From assembly GCA_949752745.1 (NCBI GenBank), contig OX457032.1, positions 15,265,720 to 15,329,719 on the forward strand: 64,000 nucleotides of DNA, given 5' to 3'. Source of the DNA: Protula sp. h YS-2021. Taxonomy: Eukaryota > Annelida > Polychaeta > Sabellida > Serpulidae. Positions 21,912 to 30,013 of this stretch are shown one piece after another; the first letter of the stretch is position 1, and the number at the start of each line of letters is the position of its first letter. A program made the position numbers and the translations under genes. Below the pieces are notes generated by a model, which was not told where the DNA came from, searched no databases, and saw nothing but the letters and a program-made list of their open reading frames with translations.

Positions 21912-22421
21912 ATGGACGCATGTTTTAAAAATGCTTATATTGACTTGATGATTGCTAAACTTGCTTGCTGTGGCACTCCAGACTATCAACTTTATCATTT
22001 GGATGCTTTTTGGGATGTTGTACATCATAGTCTTGATGTGATTGAACTGCATTCAAGATTTCTTGGAGAATGTCATAAAACTGGAATAGAAGAAGATCCT
22101 GACTTTGACTTTGATGCTGCACTTTATTCTGCTCGCACTGATGTGGAAGTATATTTCACCGTGGTTGATCATTTGAGAGATTGTTGTAAAGAAGCAGAGG
22201 AAACCGAGCAGCTTTATCAGGTAAGTTATAAAAACCTTTTTTAAACATGTTTATGACAACATAGTGAATTGTTTCTCAAAGACATAACCATGTTTTTCTT
22301 ACTAGCAAATTTAGTTTTATGTGAGTGGTTTCAACGTAAACAAAGAAAGAATATGATAGAAGAGGCAGCAAATATATTAAAAGATATTTTATTACAGGAA
22401 GAAACCGACATCTCAGAATAA
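21912..22421 (+). CDS. Spliced accessory gene, helical, unknown function
   Basis: The first exon starts at the ATG at 21,912 and reaches a strong donor at 22,220/22,221 (cag|gtaagt). A matching acceptor is at 22,397/22,398 (attacag|gaagaa). Joining is phase 0 and ends at the stop 22,419-22,421, adding seven codons. Unspliced, the frame stops at 22,244. Intron 177 bp. The protein (about 110 residues) is helical and acidic, with early cysteines (LACCG) and no recognised family. A separate 43-codon frame (ATG 22,290, hydrophobic start MFFLLANLVL) lies inside the intron and shares the exon 2 frame, so alternative products are possible. A spliced gene implies nuclear transcription. Confidence 0.55.
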
Positions 22422-22436
22422 AGAAGCAAAGTCAAC

Positions 22437-22874
22437 ATGAAGAATCTTGTACTATTCAGCGGTCATAAGGACGTTCTTTCAAATATGTTTCCAACACGAC
22501 TTGAAAAGTATGGACATGTGTTCAACTCAAGTGAAGCTTTGTATCAATATGAGAAAGCAGTGTTTCATCACCGTCCAGATATTGCTTCAGCCATTATGTC
22601 ATCCAGAAATGGATATGAAGCGAAACGTATTGCTAAAGGGATAAAACCATGTCCTTTATGGCATACAGTGAAGAGAAGCAAAATGCAAGATGTTTTACAA
22701 GTCAAACTGGATCAGTGTGTATTGTTTCGCAACAAGTTGAAAGAATGTAAAGACAAAACTTTAGTTGAAGCAACGTATGATCATTGGTGGGGAGCTGGTG
22801 TGAAACAAGTGTCATCTGGATATCCTGGTCAGAATATCATGGGAAAGTTGTTAGAACTGTTGTGTGAGGGTTAG
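22437..22874 (+). CDS. NADAR/YbiA-family N-glycosidase-like protein
   Basis: 145 codons, a typical length for single-domain NADAR proteins. Family signatures in order: LFSGHKDVLSNMFP near the N-terminus, FNSSEALYQYEKA (the conserved Ser-x-E and Lys-Ala block), AIMSSRNGYEAKRIAKGI, W-x-x-x-(K/R)-x-x-x-M-x-x-V-L-x-x-K, then LVEATYDHWWGAG and GQNIMGKLLELL. The catalytic-type Glu and the D-x-x-W-G motif appear kept. NADAR proteins cleave N-glycosidic bonds in NAD/ADP-ribose-related molecules, and some bacterial members remove ADP-ribose from guanine in DNA. In a replicating DNA element it might reverse host ADP-ribosylation or alter NAD-linked signalling; that is inference. Confidence 0.85.
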   Translation: MKNLVLFSGHKDVLSNMFPTRLEKYGHVFNSSEALYQYEKAVFHHRPDIASAIMSSRNGYEAKRIAKGIKPCPLWHTVKRSKMQDVLQVKLDQCVLFRNKLKECKDKTLVEATYDHWWGAGVKQVSSGYPGQNIMGKLLELLCEG

Positions 22875-22975
22875 AGACTTTTTCATTTGCTTGCCAACCG
22901 TCATGGTGTGCAGACGTGTGAACATGTAAATTTGAAGTATGTTTAACTTGTGTTGCATTGATTCAAGACTGCACA

Positions 22976-23308
22976 ATGGCGGACATGACACTGAGACAAT
23001 ATATTGTGCAAAAAGCTTATTGTGAAGAAATGTTATCCGCTGTAAAAAAGTTTGCATATTTAGTCTGTCCTGCTTGTCAACATGAAGAGTGTCAAGAACA
23101 TACTTGTCATTTTGCATCTGTTTATACATATTGGAATGAAGCTAAATATTACATGCATTTAGATAAAGTGTTAGAGAATGCAAATCAACGTTGTGAGAAA
23201 TATGGTGTAGATGCTATTACATTGGATGAACTCAGTCATTGGTTAGTGTTCATTGAAGACCAATGGTCTCCAGTTATTCATACCATTGTATCTATACTTG
23301 ATTTGTAA
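22976..23308 (+). CDS. Left-arm accessory protein with Cys/His cluster
   Basis: 110 codons from the ATG at 22,976 (MADMTLRQYIVQKAYCEEML); an in-frame TTG at 22,958 is not a credible start. It contains CPACQHEECQEHTCH in its first half, enough ligands for a zinc site, inside an otherwise helical protein. Its position between the NADAR gene and integrase and its size resemble the other accessory genes. Function is unknown. I checked for an LxCxE Rb-binding motif and found none. Confidence 0.55.
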   Translation: MADMTLRQYIVQKAYCEEMLSAVKKFAYLVCPACQHEECQEHTCHFASVYTYWNEAKYYMHLDKVLENANQRCEKYGVDAITLDELSHWLVFIEDQWSPVIHTIVSILDL

Positions 23309-23417
23309 AAAAAAAACTTGTTAGTTAAGTTATAAATGCATGTTAGTTAAGTGATGTTGGTTGAGTTATAAAATAAAAGCTGTTCTGTTGAGAAGGTGGT
23401 TTTCATTCGGTGTGACC

Positions 23418-24527
23418 ATGTCGACGTGGAAAGACTACTTGACCAATATTTATTTCAAACCTGGACAGCCTGGAGCATTTGCTGGTCCTTACAAACTGTA
23501 TCACATCTTACGAAAACATAATCAACCAGTCACACAGTCACAAGTGAAGAAATGGTTGCAGGATCAAGATGCTTTTAGTTTACTCCAACCTGTCAAATAC
23601 AGGTTCAAAAGACAACGTGTCATTACACGTGGTATTGATGACATGTGGGATATTGATTTGGCTGATATGGGAAACATAGCTCCCTATAATGATGACATAC
23701 GCTTTTTACTCATTGTCATTGATGTGTTTTCCAAATATGTCTGGGTACAGCCAATACCTAATAAATCACATACCAGCGTCATACAAGCTTTCCAAAAGAT
23801 TTTTCATGACACACGACGAAGACCGCGAACTCTAAGGTCTGATAAAGGAACAGAATTTAAAAACAGATGGGTAAAAGCATTTTTGAAGAAAGAAGGCATT
23901 CATGCTTATACCACAAAGAATGAAACCAAAGCCAACTTTGCTGAAAGAGTCATTCGTACTCTAAAGGGAATGATGTATCGGTATTTTCTACATAATCAAA
24001 CTTACCGTTATTTAGACATTCTTCCAGACTTGGTGTACAATTACAACCATAGACCTCATGGTTCTCTTCCTAATAAATATGCTCCAGCCGAGATTCGTAA
24101 AGACAACGAATCAAAAGTGTGGAAGTATATGTATGTCGACAAACTGAAATTGAAACCTAAGAAGAAGAAGAAGAAGTACAAATTTAACATTGGTGATCAT
24201 GTTCGCATTTCTCATATTAAATATGTGTTTCAACGGGATTATCACATCAAATGGACGCAAGAAGTCTTCATTGTCACACATCGTTGTAAGAAGCAAGGAA
24301 TACATTTATATCGTGTGAAAGACTTTTTAGACGAAGATATTGATGGTCATTTCTATGAAGAAGAACTGCAGAAAGTGACCAAAGATATTGAATCTATTTA
24401 TAGAATTGAAAAAGTCTTGAAAACACGTAAAAGACGAGGAGGAGGTGTGAAAGAATTATTTGTCAAGTGGTTAGGTTGGCCAAACAAGTTTAACAGTTGG
24501 GTGAAAGAAACAGACATTCAACAATGA
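23418..24527 (+). CDS. Polinton integrase (rve) with C-terminal chromodomain
   Basis: 369 codons from the ATG at 23,418, chosen because a TATAAAA at 23,367-23,373 places the start site near 23,397. The N-terminal region contains GQPGAFAGPYKLY typical of Polinton integrases. Catalytic triad: Asp in WDIDLAD (about residue 79), Asp in RSDKGTEF (about 140) and Glu in NFAERVIRTLK (about 176), i.e. D,D-35-E spacing. A basic run (KPKKKKKKYKF) and an SH3-like segment follow. The C-terminus is a chromodomain (IYRIEKVLKTRKRRGG, FVKWLGWPNKFNSWV), which may steer integration through histone tails. The enzyme inserts the element and creates 6-bp duplications. Its stop overlaps the next start as ATGA. Confidence 0.95.
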   Translation: MSTWKDYLTNIYFKPGQPGAFAGPYKLYHILRKHNQPVTQSQVKKWLQDQDAFSLLQPVKYRFKRQRVITRGIDDMWDIDLADMGNIAPYNDDIRFLLIVIDVFSKYVWVQPIPNKSHTSVIQAFQKIFHDTRRRPRTLRSDKGTEFKNRWVKAFLKKEGIHAYTTKNETKANFAERVIRTLKGMMYRYFLHNQTYRYLDILPDLVYNYNHRPHGSLPNKYAPAEIRKDNESKVWKYMYVDKLKLKPKKKKKKYKFNIGDHVRISHIKYVFQRDYHIKWTQEVFIVTHRCKKQGIHLYRVKDFLDEDIDGHFYEEELQKVTKDIESIYRIEKVLKTRKRRGGGVKELFVKWLGWPNKFNSWVKETDIQQ

Positions 24528-25183
24528 AGCATCCATTTACATGTTTAGTCTCTGGACCTACAGGCAGTGGCAAAACGTCTCTGGTGAAGGAAATTCTAGA
24601 ACAAAAGTTGATTAAACCCTCTCCAAAAAGCATTTTATGGCTCTATGCAGCAGATCAGCCTTTGTACAAGGGAATGAAAGGCGTGGAATTTTACCAAGGC
24701 ATTCCAGATGACATTGAAGAGCGTTTTAACCCGAAGAAACCAAACTTACTTATCATTGATGACTTAATGACGAAATGCCATAGTGATGAGCGTATGACAC
24801 GTCTCTTTAGTGTTGGCAGCAGTCATCAAAATCTAAGCATTATTTTTATTGTGCATAATTTATTCCATCATGGGAAAGAGATGCGAAATATTAGTTTGAA
24901 TACACATTATATCATTCTGTTTAAAAATCCGAGAGACAGTCAACAAATTAGTACATTGGCGCGGCAAATGTATCCTAGAAGATCTCAATTTCTCATAGAA
25001 GCCTATCAAGATGCTACTAGCAAACCTCATGGTTATTTATTCATTGATTTAAAACCAAAGACAAATGATCAACTACGTATTCGTACAGGCATTTTACCAA
25101 AAGATACACATTATGTATATATTGATAAAGCAGTGTATGAACAAGAACCAAGTCATTTAACCATTCGCAGTCAAGATGTCTAA
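24524..25183 (+). CDS. DNA-packaging ATPase (FtsK/HerA-type, A32-like)
   Basis: 219 codons from the ATG at 24,524, which overlaps the integrase stop by four bases. Walker A GPTGSGKT (about residues 10-17), Walker B LLIIDDL (about 75-81), then a conserved SVGSSHQNLSIIFIVHN segment in the sensor region. This matches the packaging ATPase present in Polintons, adintoviruses and related dsDNA viruses, which drives genome translocation into capsids. It overlaps the next gene by 8 bp. Length and motifs are complete. Confidence 0.93.
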   Translation: MKHPFTCLVSGPTGSGKTSLVKEILEQKLIKPSPKSILWLYAADQPLYKGMKGVEFYQGIPDDIEERFNPKKPNLLIIDDLMTKCHSDERMTRLFSVGSSHQNLSIIFIVHNLFHHGKEMRNISLNTHYIILFKNPRDSQQISTLARQMYPRRSQFLIEAYQDATSKPHGYLFIDLKPKTNDQLRIRTGILPKDTHYVYIDKAVYEQEPSHLTIRSQDV

Positions 25184-25502
25184 ACGTATTCGAGCGAACC
25201 AGCCGTTTCTTCATTTGCTTGCACGCAGTGGGCCTAAACGACGTAAATCCTTGCTACAGCAAGCTACAAAGGAGGAATTAACAAGCTTGTTTGAAATTTG
25301 TTTGAATATATTGCAAGGACATTTACCCTTAAGCTCAAAACGGTTTAAGGAATTTAAACGTGAACGTCATACGCTTCGTACTCTAGCAGATAAGAAGATA
25401 TCCCTTCGACGAAAAAAGAAGTTGATTAATCAGAAAGGAGGATTCATTGGAGTTATTGCTAGATTGGCATTGCCCTTGTTAGCCAAACTGCTGTTAAAAT
25501 GA
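25176..25502 (+). CDS. Small basic protein with hydrophobic C-terminus (virion candidate)
   Basis: 108 codons. A helical, Lys/Arg-rich body (SLLQQATKEELTSLFEICLN; ADKKISLRRKKKLINQKGG) ends in GFIGVIARLALPLLAKLLLK, an amphipathic or membrane-inserting tail. Similar small frames are common next to the ATPase in metazoan Polinton/adintovirus elements and are suspected virion membrane-active or core proteins. Overlaps: 8 bp with the ATPase, 4 bp (ATGA) with the next gene. Confidence 0.75.
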   Translation: MSKRIRANQPFLHLLARSGPKRRKSLLQQATKEELTSLFEICLNILQGHLPLSSKRFKEFKRERHTLRTLADKKISLRRKKKLINQKGGFIGVIARLALPLLAKLLLK

Positions 25503-26080
25503 AACATACGATGAAAATGGTCCTCATTCCTGAATATGAATACAAACTGTTATTAGAAAAGAAGGGAAAACATGGTGAAATCAAAACGAAAGTGAATAAA
25601 CTTTTACGTGGGAAACGAACGCGTGAAAAGGTTATTGAAATGTCTCAACTTCTTGGCCGTCATTTACGAACAAGTCAGTCTAGACAGCAAAAGCCCTCAT
25701 CATCATCATCACCACCTGAAAAGCCAGAAAAGCTAGTGTTAAGTCATTTTCAACCTATCTATCATGGAAAAATAACACAACTTTTAGCCGAACTGAAGAA
25801 ATATGGTACAACATGGTCAGAGAAGAATGAACTTGTGTTGAAAACGGGCGATATTATAGCAAATTCCAACATGGTTGATTTGATGAAAGAAGCATTGGTG
25901 GCGACAAGAAGAAAAGAACGAGTCAAACCACCACATGGTTGGCATCCATTTATCCAGGAAATTGTAGATGCGAATATTCCAAAAACAATGTTTAGTAAAA
26001 AGACCACTCGTGACGACATTACAACAGAAATGAAACAACGTCAACAAAGACAGTTTCCTGAAGGATGGGAAAATTTTTAA
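25499..26080 (+). CDS. Conserved Polinton protein of unknown function
   Basis: 193 codons. It starts MKHTMKMVLIPEYEYKLLLE, has a Ser/Pro-rich linker (SSSSSPPEKPEK) near residue 70, then a C-terminal domain with SNMVDLMKEAL and PHGWHPFIQEIVDANIPKTM. This layout (N-terminal 'V-x-x-x-E-Y', linker, 'S-N-x-V-D-L' and 'P-x-G-W-x-x-F') recurs in Polinton-like frames at this position as I remember them. It is presumed structural because it lies inside the virion block. Start overlaps the preceding stop as ATGA; its end overlaps the next gene by 16 bp. Confidence 0.75.
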   Translation: MKHTMKMVLIPEYEYKLLLEKKGKHGEIKTKVNKLLRGKRTREKVIEMSQLLGRHLRTSQSRQQKPSSSSSPPEKPEKLVLSHFQPIYHGKITQLLAELKKYGTTWSEKNELVLKTGDIIANSNMVDLMKEALVATRRKERVKPPHGWHPFIQEIVDANIPKTMFSKKTTRDDITTEMKQRQQRQFPEGWENF

Positions 26081-26274
26081 CATGGCTGAAAGAGCTATGT
26101 TGTTGTTGCCAAGAAGATAAACCAACTATTCCTGTGAAAATAAGATGTACAAGCGCGTGTTGTGAAGGAGAAATAAAAGACCATGTGAATGAGGATGAGA
26201 TTTGGCATACTTGGTCGAATGGCGCGCGCTATCGTGAAGTATATAGACAACGTCAACGCACCTATACCATTTAG
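26065..26274 (+). CDS. Small Cys-rich protein with predicted N-terminal acylation
   Basis: 69 codons, starting inside the end of the previous gene. The N-terminus MGKFLTWLKELCCCC combines a myristoylation-type start (Met-Gly, Thr at position 6) with a four-cysteine run suited to palmitoylation. A second Cys motif (KIRCTSACCEGE) and a charged C-terminus follow. There is no transmembrane span. A dually acylated protein would sit on the inner face of a membrane and could serve in assembly, egress or signalling. The ATG is the only start available in this frame and the next gene begins 12 bp after the stop. Confidence 0.65.
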   Translation: MGKFLTWLKELCCCCQEDKPTIPVKIRCTSACCEGEIKDHVNEDEIWHTWSNGARYREVYRQRQRTYTI

Positions 26275-26286
26275 TTCCCATCCATC

Positions 26287-27045
26287 ATGGAGTCGACAAG
26301 CTTTTACATTACTTTGCCTAGCAATGCGAGTATGACCTATTATCCCAACAACAAGGCTTCGAATTATCAAATTCGTATGCCTCGAACCATCTATCTGAAT
26401 GGAAAATATGAAGTGGCTTTAGCTGAAATTCAATATCCACATACATGGACAACGATGAGACAGGGCATGGACTATTCTATTCAGTATCGACAAGAACTAT
26501 TCGATGATCCTATTCTTAGCACTCTCGATATTCCTTATGGGTACTATAGAACCATACAAGAACTATGTGAGGCAGTCAATGAAGAAGCGACTAATGCTCT
26601 GAAACTTACAGAAGCTATTCGACTAAAGTATGATAAAATTAGACGACGTGTGTTTCTATTTCTCGATTATGGTTATGAAGTGTCTTTTTCCACTGGATTG
26701 GCTGAGATTTTAGGATTTATCCCAGATCAATGGTATACTGAAACATGTACAGCTGAACATAAAGCGGATGTGAAACAGGGGTTTTATACACTGTATGTGT
26801 ATTGTAGCATTTGTGAACCACAAGTTGTTGGTGATTATTATGTGCCTTTGCTACGTTCTGTTGGCATACAAGGCCATGATGGTGACATTATCATGAAAAC
26901 GTACGGCGAACCGCATTATGTTCCTGTAAACACGTCCAAATTTGACGTGATAGAAATGAATATTAAGGACGACACAGGCTATAATGTTCCATTTCAAACT
27001 GGAAAGGTGATCTGTAAACTTCATTTTCGACCAAAAGCAATATGA
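26287..27045 (+). CDS. Minor capsid (penton-like) protein, single jelly-roll
   Basis: 252 codons. The N-terminus FYITLPSNASMTYYPNNKAS, followed by NYQIRMPRTIYLNGKYEVAL and AEIQYPHTW, is the diagnostic start of Polinton minor capsid proteins, as is the later 'AEILGF' block and the C-terminal tract. The family forms pentameric vertices of the icosahedral capsid. It lies directly upstream of the major capsid with one small gene between, as usual. Its stop overlaps the next start as ATGA. Confidence 0.9.
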   Translation: MESTSFYITLPSNASMTYYPNNKASNYQIRMPRTIYLNGKYEVALAEIQYPHTWTTMRQGMDYSIQYRQELFDDPILSTLDIPYGYYRTIQELCEAVNEEATNALKLTEAIRLKYDKIRRRVFLFLDYGYEVSFSTGLAEILGFIPDQWYTETCTAEHKADVKQGFYTLYVYCSICEPQVVGDYYVPLLRSVGIQGHDGDIIMKTYGEPHYVPVNTSKFDVIEMNIKDDTGYNVPFQTGKVICKLHFRPKAI

Positions 27046-27383
27046 AAGCTTATACACACGATCCGTCTGCATATCGCAACCATTTTCTTCGTCAAGTGGG
27101 CGGGGAATTACCAGGATTCAAAGGAGCGCGAATCCAATATGGCGATGGTATTGGTTCCATACTGGGATCATTGGCTCGCAAAGCTATTCCACTACTTAAG
27201 GCTGGGACTAAGATCGTTGCGCCACATCTTAAGAAGGCTGCAAAGAATGTCGCGAAAGATGTGACGGGTCGAGTAGCAGAACGTGTGTTTGGTGAACAAA
27301 AGCGTATGCAACCAACGAAACGTGCCAGAAGACGAAAAACAGCCAGACGGATAACATCAAAATATCGCAAAGATATTTTTTGA
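27042..27383 (+). CDS. Basic membrane-active/core-type virion protein
   Basis: 113 codons. A short N-terminus with GGELPGFKGARIQYGDGIGS is followed by an amphipathic helix (LGSLARKAIPLLKAGTKIVA) and a strongly basic C-terminus (KRARRRKTARRITSKYRK). This layout is like adenovirus internal cement/core precursors (pVI or pX type), with Gly-Gly pairs (VGGEL) that could be processed by the adenain-like protease encoded downstream. Homology to a specific adenovirus protein is not claimed. Confidence 0.7.
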   Translation: MKAYTHDPSAYRNHFLRQVGGELPGFKGARIQYGDGIGSILGSLARKAIPLLKAGTKIVAPHLKKAAKNVAKDVTGRVAERVFGEQKRMQPTKRARRRKTARRITSKYRKDIF

Positions 27384-27387
27384 AATC

Positions 27388-28761
27388 ATGTCTCTCATTC
27401 ATAATCATTCGTGTGAATGTAGTCTTTCTCCATTGGAATGGTTTCACGTACCACCAACGCAAACTGCTGTAGAGAAAAGTTATAATGTTGACTATCAACC
27501 ACTTACAAGCATTAGAGAAGGCGCTCCAATAGAATTCTACATTCCTGCGAGTACAGAAGAATATCTGGATTTAAAGAACAGCAAACTTCATATTGTATGT
27601 CGCATTCTAAAGGCTGATGGAACAGCGTGTGGCGCAGATGATAATGTCTCTTGCATCAATGATGTGTTTAATGGGTTATGGTCTAATATTGAATTGTTTC
27701 TGAATGATCGTTTGGTTTCGCATAGCAACAATACTCATGGTTATACCAGCATTATCTCTCATCTCATCCATGATTCGGAAGAAAGTCTGCATTCTGAGCG
27801 CTCTATGCGTCTCATGTACAAGGATACTGCTGGGTCAATGAATAGTCATGAGGTGAAAAGACCTAATCATGAACAATATGTATCCGGGTTTCATGTCAAT
27901 GCCGACGGTGGTGACTTGGCTGAGCAAGGCAATAATGGCTTACATCATCGTTATTTGCATACTCGTCTTAGCCGTGATGTTATGCTCGCAGGTGGTTTAA
28001 GGATAGATTTGTTTGAGCAGGATCGTTATCTTCCGAATGGCATCAGTTTGAAATTGCGTTTCCATAGGCAAAAAGATGACTATGTATTGATGGCTGTAAA
28101 TAATACCTATAAGGTAGAAGTGAAAGAGGCATTTTTAACCATTCGCAAAGTGAGGGTGAGTCCAGGTATTCAGTTAGGACATGCAGATGCATTGATGAAA
28201 AGTCCTGCCAAGATCATCATCACTAGAAAAGAATGTAAAGTCTTGGCCATTCCAGCAGGATTTCAGTCTTTTGTGAAAGATAACATCTTTTTGGGTCAAT
28301 TACCAAATCGTATTGTCATTGGTCTGGTTCATAATGAAGCTTTTGGTGGATCAGTATTGAGGAATCCATACAATTTTGATCATTTTAATCTGGACTATAT
28401 GCAACTGTACACGGATGGTGAACCAGTTCTATCCAAACCTCTCAAGCTTGACATTACACAGAACAAATACCTGAACGCTTTTGAAACGCTTTACAAATCG
28501 TTTGATCGGTTGAATGGTGAGAAAAGTTCCATTATAAAACGGGAAGATTGGCCTAGAGGTTATGCTTTATTTTCGTTTGACTTAACACCGGATTATGATG
28601 GTGATGATCATTTCCCCCTGATCAAGCATGGGAATTTGCGGCTAGAAATGAACTTTGCTAGGGCTTTGCAACCTACAATCAATGTCATTGTCTATGCTGA
28701 ATTTGACAACATTATTGAGATCAGTGCCAATCGCAGCATCCAATTCGACTACCAGTCATGA
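27388..28761 (+). CDS. Major capsid protein, double jelly-roll
   Basis: 457 codons, a usual size for Polinton major capsids. It starts with an SLSPLEWFHVPPTQTAVEKS segment. The body shows the family's beta-rich pattern: PIEFYIPASTEEYLDL, LWSNIELFLNDRLVSHSNN and YLHTRLSRDVMLAGG; the second jelly-roll carries a TRKECKVLAIPAG loop, LDITQNKYLNAFETLYKS, and near the end FSFDLTPDYDGDDHFPLIKHG. Trimers of this protein build the capsid shell. Intact frame. Its stop overlaps the protease start (ATGA). Confidence 0.95.
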   Translation: MSLIHNHSCECSLSPLEWFHVPPTQTAVEKSYNVDYQPLTSIREGAPIEFYIPASTEEYLDLKNSKLHIVCRILKADGTACGADDNVSCINDVFNGLWSNIELFLNDRLVSHSNNTHGYTSIISHLIHDSEESLHSERSMRLMYKDTAGSMNSHEVKRPNHEQYVSGFHVNADGGDLAEQGNNGLHHRYLHTRLSRDVMLAGGLRIDLFEQDRYLPNGISLKLRFHRQKDDYVLMAVNNTYKVEVKEAFLTIRKVRVSPGIQLGHADALMKSPAKIIITRKECKVLAIPAGFQSFVKDNIFLGQLPNRIVIGLVHNEAFGGSVLRNPYNFDHFNLDYMQLYTDGEPVLSKPLKLDITQNKYLNAFETLYKSFDRLNGEKSSIIKREDWPRGYALFSFDLTPDYDGDDHFPLIKHGNLRLEMNFARALQPTINVIVYAEFDNIIEISANRSIQFDYQS

Positions 28762-29195
28762 ACACGAAGCAGATTGATGCCATATTGAGTCATGATGTCA
28801 TGACCAAAGACTTGTTTCAAGGCGTGTTTGCCATGGACCAGTTACCGTCTTTACAACGCGGCGCCTATGTGATCAACACAGACGATCAAGATGAACCAGG
28901 AGAACATTGGGTGGCAGTGTATTATGATAAAGACCCTGTGGAATATTTTGACTCTTATGGACTGTTCCCTCTCGATGATCGTTTAGACATGTTTTTAAGA
29001 AATGACTATATGTATAATTCTATCTCATTACAAACGCCAATATCATCGTCATGTGGTTTTTATTGTGTCTATTATATATTGCATAGAGCTCGAGGTCAGA
29101 GTATGTTTGATATTGTGAATATATTAAAAAGAAAGGATGGTGATTTTATTGTAAAGGATTTTGTATATAGACATTATAAACCATTGTTTTATTAA
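28758..29195 (+). CDS. Adenain-like (C5/Ulp1-type) maturation cysteine protease
   Basis: 145 codons, short but complete for the Polinton type. Catalytic His in EHWVAVYY (about residue 49), acidic partner in EYFDSYG (about 64), and nucleophile Cys in SSSCGFYCVYYI (about 98) preceded by the oxyanion-type Gln in LQTP. It processes virion precursor proteins. It is the last gene of the plus-strand block, followed by the repeat spacer with poly(A) signals. Confidence 0.92.
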   Translation: MNTKQIDAILSHDVMTKDLFQGVFAMDQLPSLQRGAYVINTDDQDEPGEHWVAVYYDKDPVEYFDSYGLFPLDDRLDMFLRNDYMYNSISLQTPISSSCGFYCVYYILHRARGQSMFDIVNILKRKDGDFIVKDFVYRHYKPLFY

Positions 29196-29638
29196 TGTTG
29201 TTGTTGTTGTTATATTAGTTAAGTTGTTGTTGTTATATTAGTAAAGTTGTTGTTGTTGTTATATTAGTTAAGTTGTTGTTGTTATATTAGTTAAGTTGTT
29301 GTTGTTGTTATATTAGTTAAGTTGTTGTTGTTATATTAGTTAAGTTGTTGTTGTTAAATAAAACAAACCAAGTTTTCAAACAACTGTCTTGTTTATTGTG
29401 TTGTACATACGTTTATTTACAAATTCTTAACTACAAACACTATTTACAAAGTTTACAAACACTATTTACAAAGTTTACAAACACTATTTACAAACTCTTA
29501 ACTACAAACGCTATTTACACTATTTACAAATTCTTAACTACAAATTCTATTTACACTATTTACAAACTTTTATTTACACTATTTACACTATTTACAAAAT
29601 TCTTTACTACAAACTCTTAACTACAAAGTCTATTTACA
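29196..29638. repeat. Central convergent spacer: two tandem repeat types and poly(A) signals
   Basis: 29,196-29,356 holds about seven copies of a 'gttgttgttatattagtta' unit (19-22 bp, in alternating lengths). 29,400-29,645 holds 'ctatttacaaa' repeats. AATAAA at 29,357-29,362 can end the plus-strand block. TTTATT at 29,410-29,415 and 29,569-29,574 gives AATAAA on the minus strand for the opposing cluster. There are no genes. Confidence 0.8.
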
Positions 29639-30013
29639 CTATTTACAAACACATTCATTTTTCAATACATTCATCAATGAATACCATTCATTAGAATCTA
29701 AATTGATATAGGTATCATAGACATTACATCCATGTTTGTAAATGCTATGAAAGCTCACATAACACACATCACCAAACTTTATCACTTTAACAGTTACATG
29801 TTCAGACAGTTTCAGTTCATATCCTTCTTCTAAGTCAATGTCCATCACACGCATAGGTTGTGTCAGCTCAATGGATTTGGTGCCTCGTGTAAGCCATATT
29901 TCTGTTTCTTTGAATTCAAGCGTTAGGTTCTTTCCAATCCAATGCTTGTAACAGAGCGTACCATTCCACTGTGTTGAGGGTGATGTAGTCATAGTTTTCT
30001 GTAAGCTCGTCAT
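29639..30013 (-). CDS. PC4-like paralogue D (diverged)
   Basis: 124 codons (MTSLQKTMTT start). The C-terminal half fits the PC4 pattern: VTVKVIKFGDVCYVSFHSIY, then INLDSNEWYSLMNVLKNE, the 'L-x-x-x-x-W-x-x-L' helix signature. The N-terminal half has a second, weaker beta set ending at the tryptophan-rich start. It overlaps the upstream paralogue by 98 bp in another frame, so translation must reinitiate or use a separate leader. It presumably binds ssDNA by family; diverged enough that this needs a profile search. Confidence 0.5.
   Translation of the reverse strand: MTSLQKTMTTSPSTQWNGTLCYKHWIGKNLTLEFKETEIWLTRGTKSIELTQPMRVMDIDLEEGYELKLSEHVTVKVIKFGDVCYVSFHSIYKHGCNVYDTYINLDSNEWYSLMNVLKNECVCK

Noticed and set aside
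22437..23308. LxCxE retinoblastoma-binding motif in accessory proteins
   Set aside because: I searched the left-arm proteins by eye because related elements are said to carry such motifs; near matches have the wrong spacing.
20731..29195. CRISPR array or prophage in the left arm
   Set aside because: The direct repeats are contiguous tandem units without spacers, and the ATGA overlaps belong to a Polinton with eukaryote-type TATA boxes, an intron and AATAAA signals.
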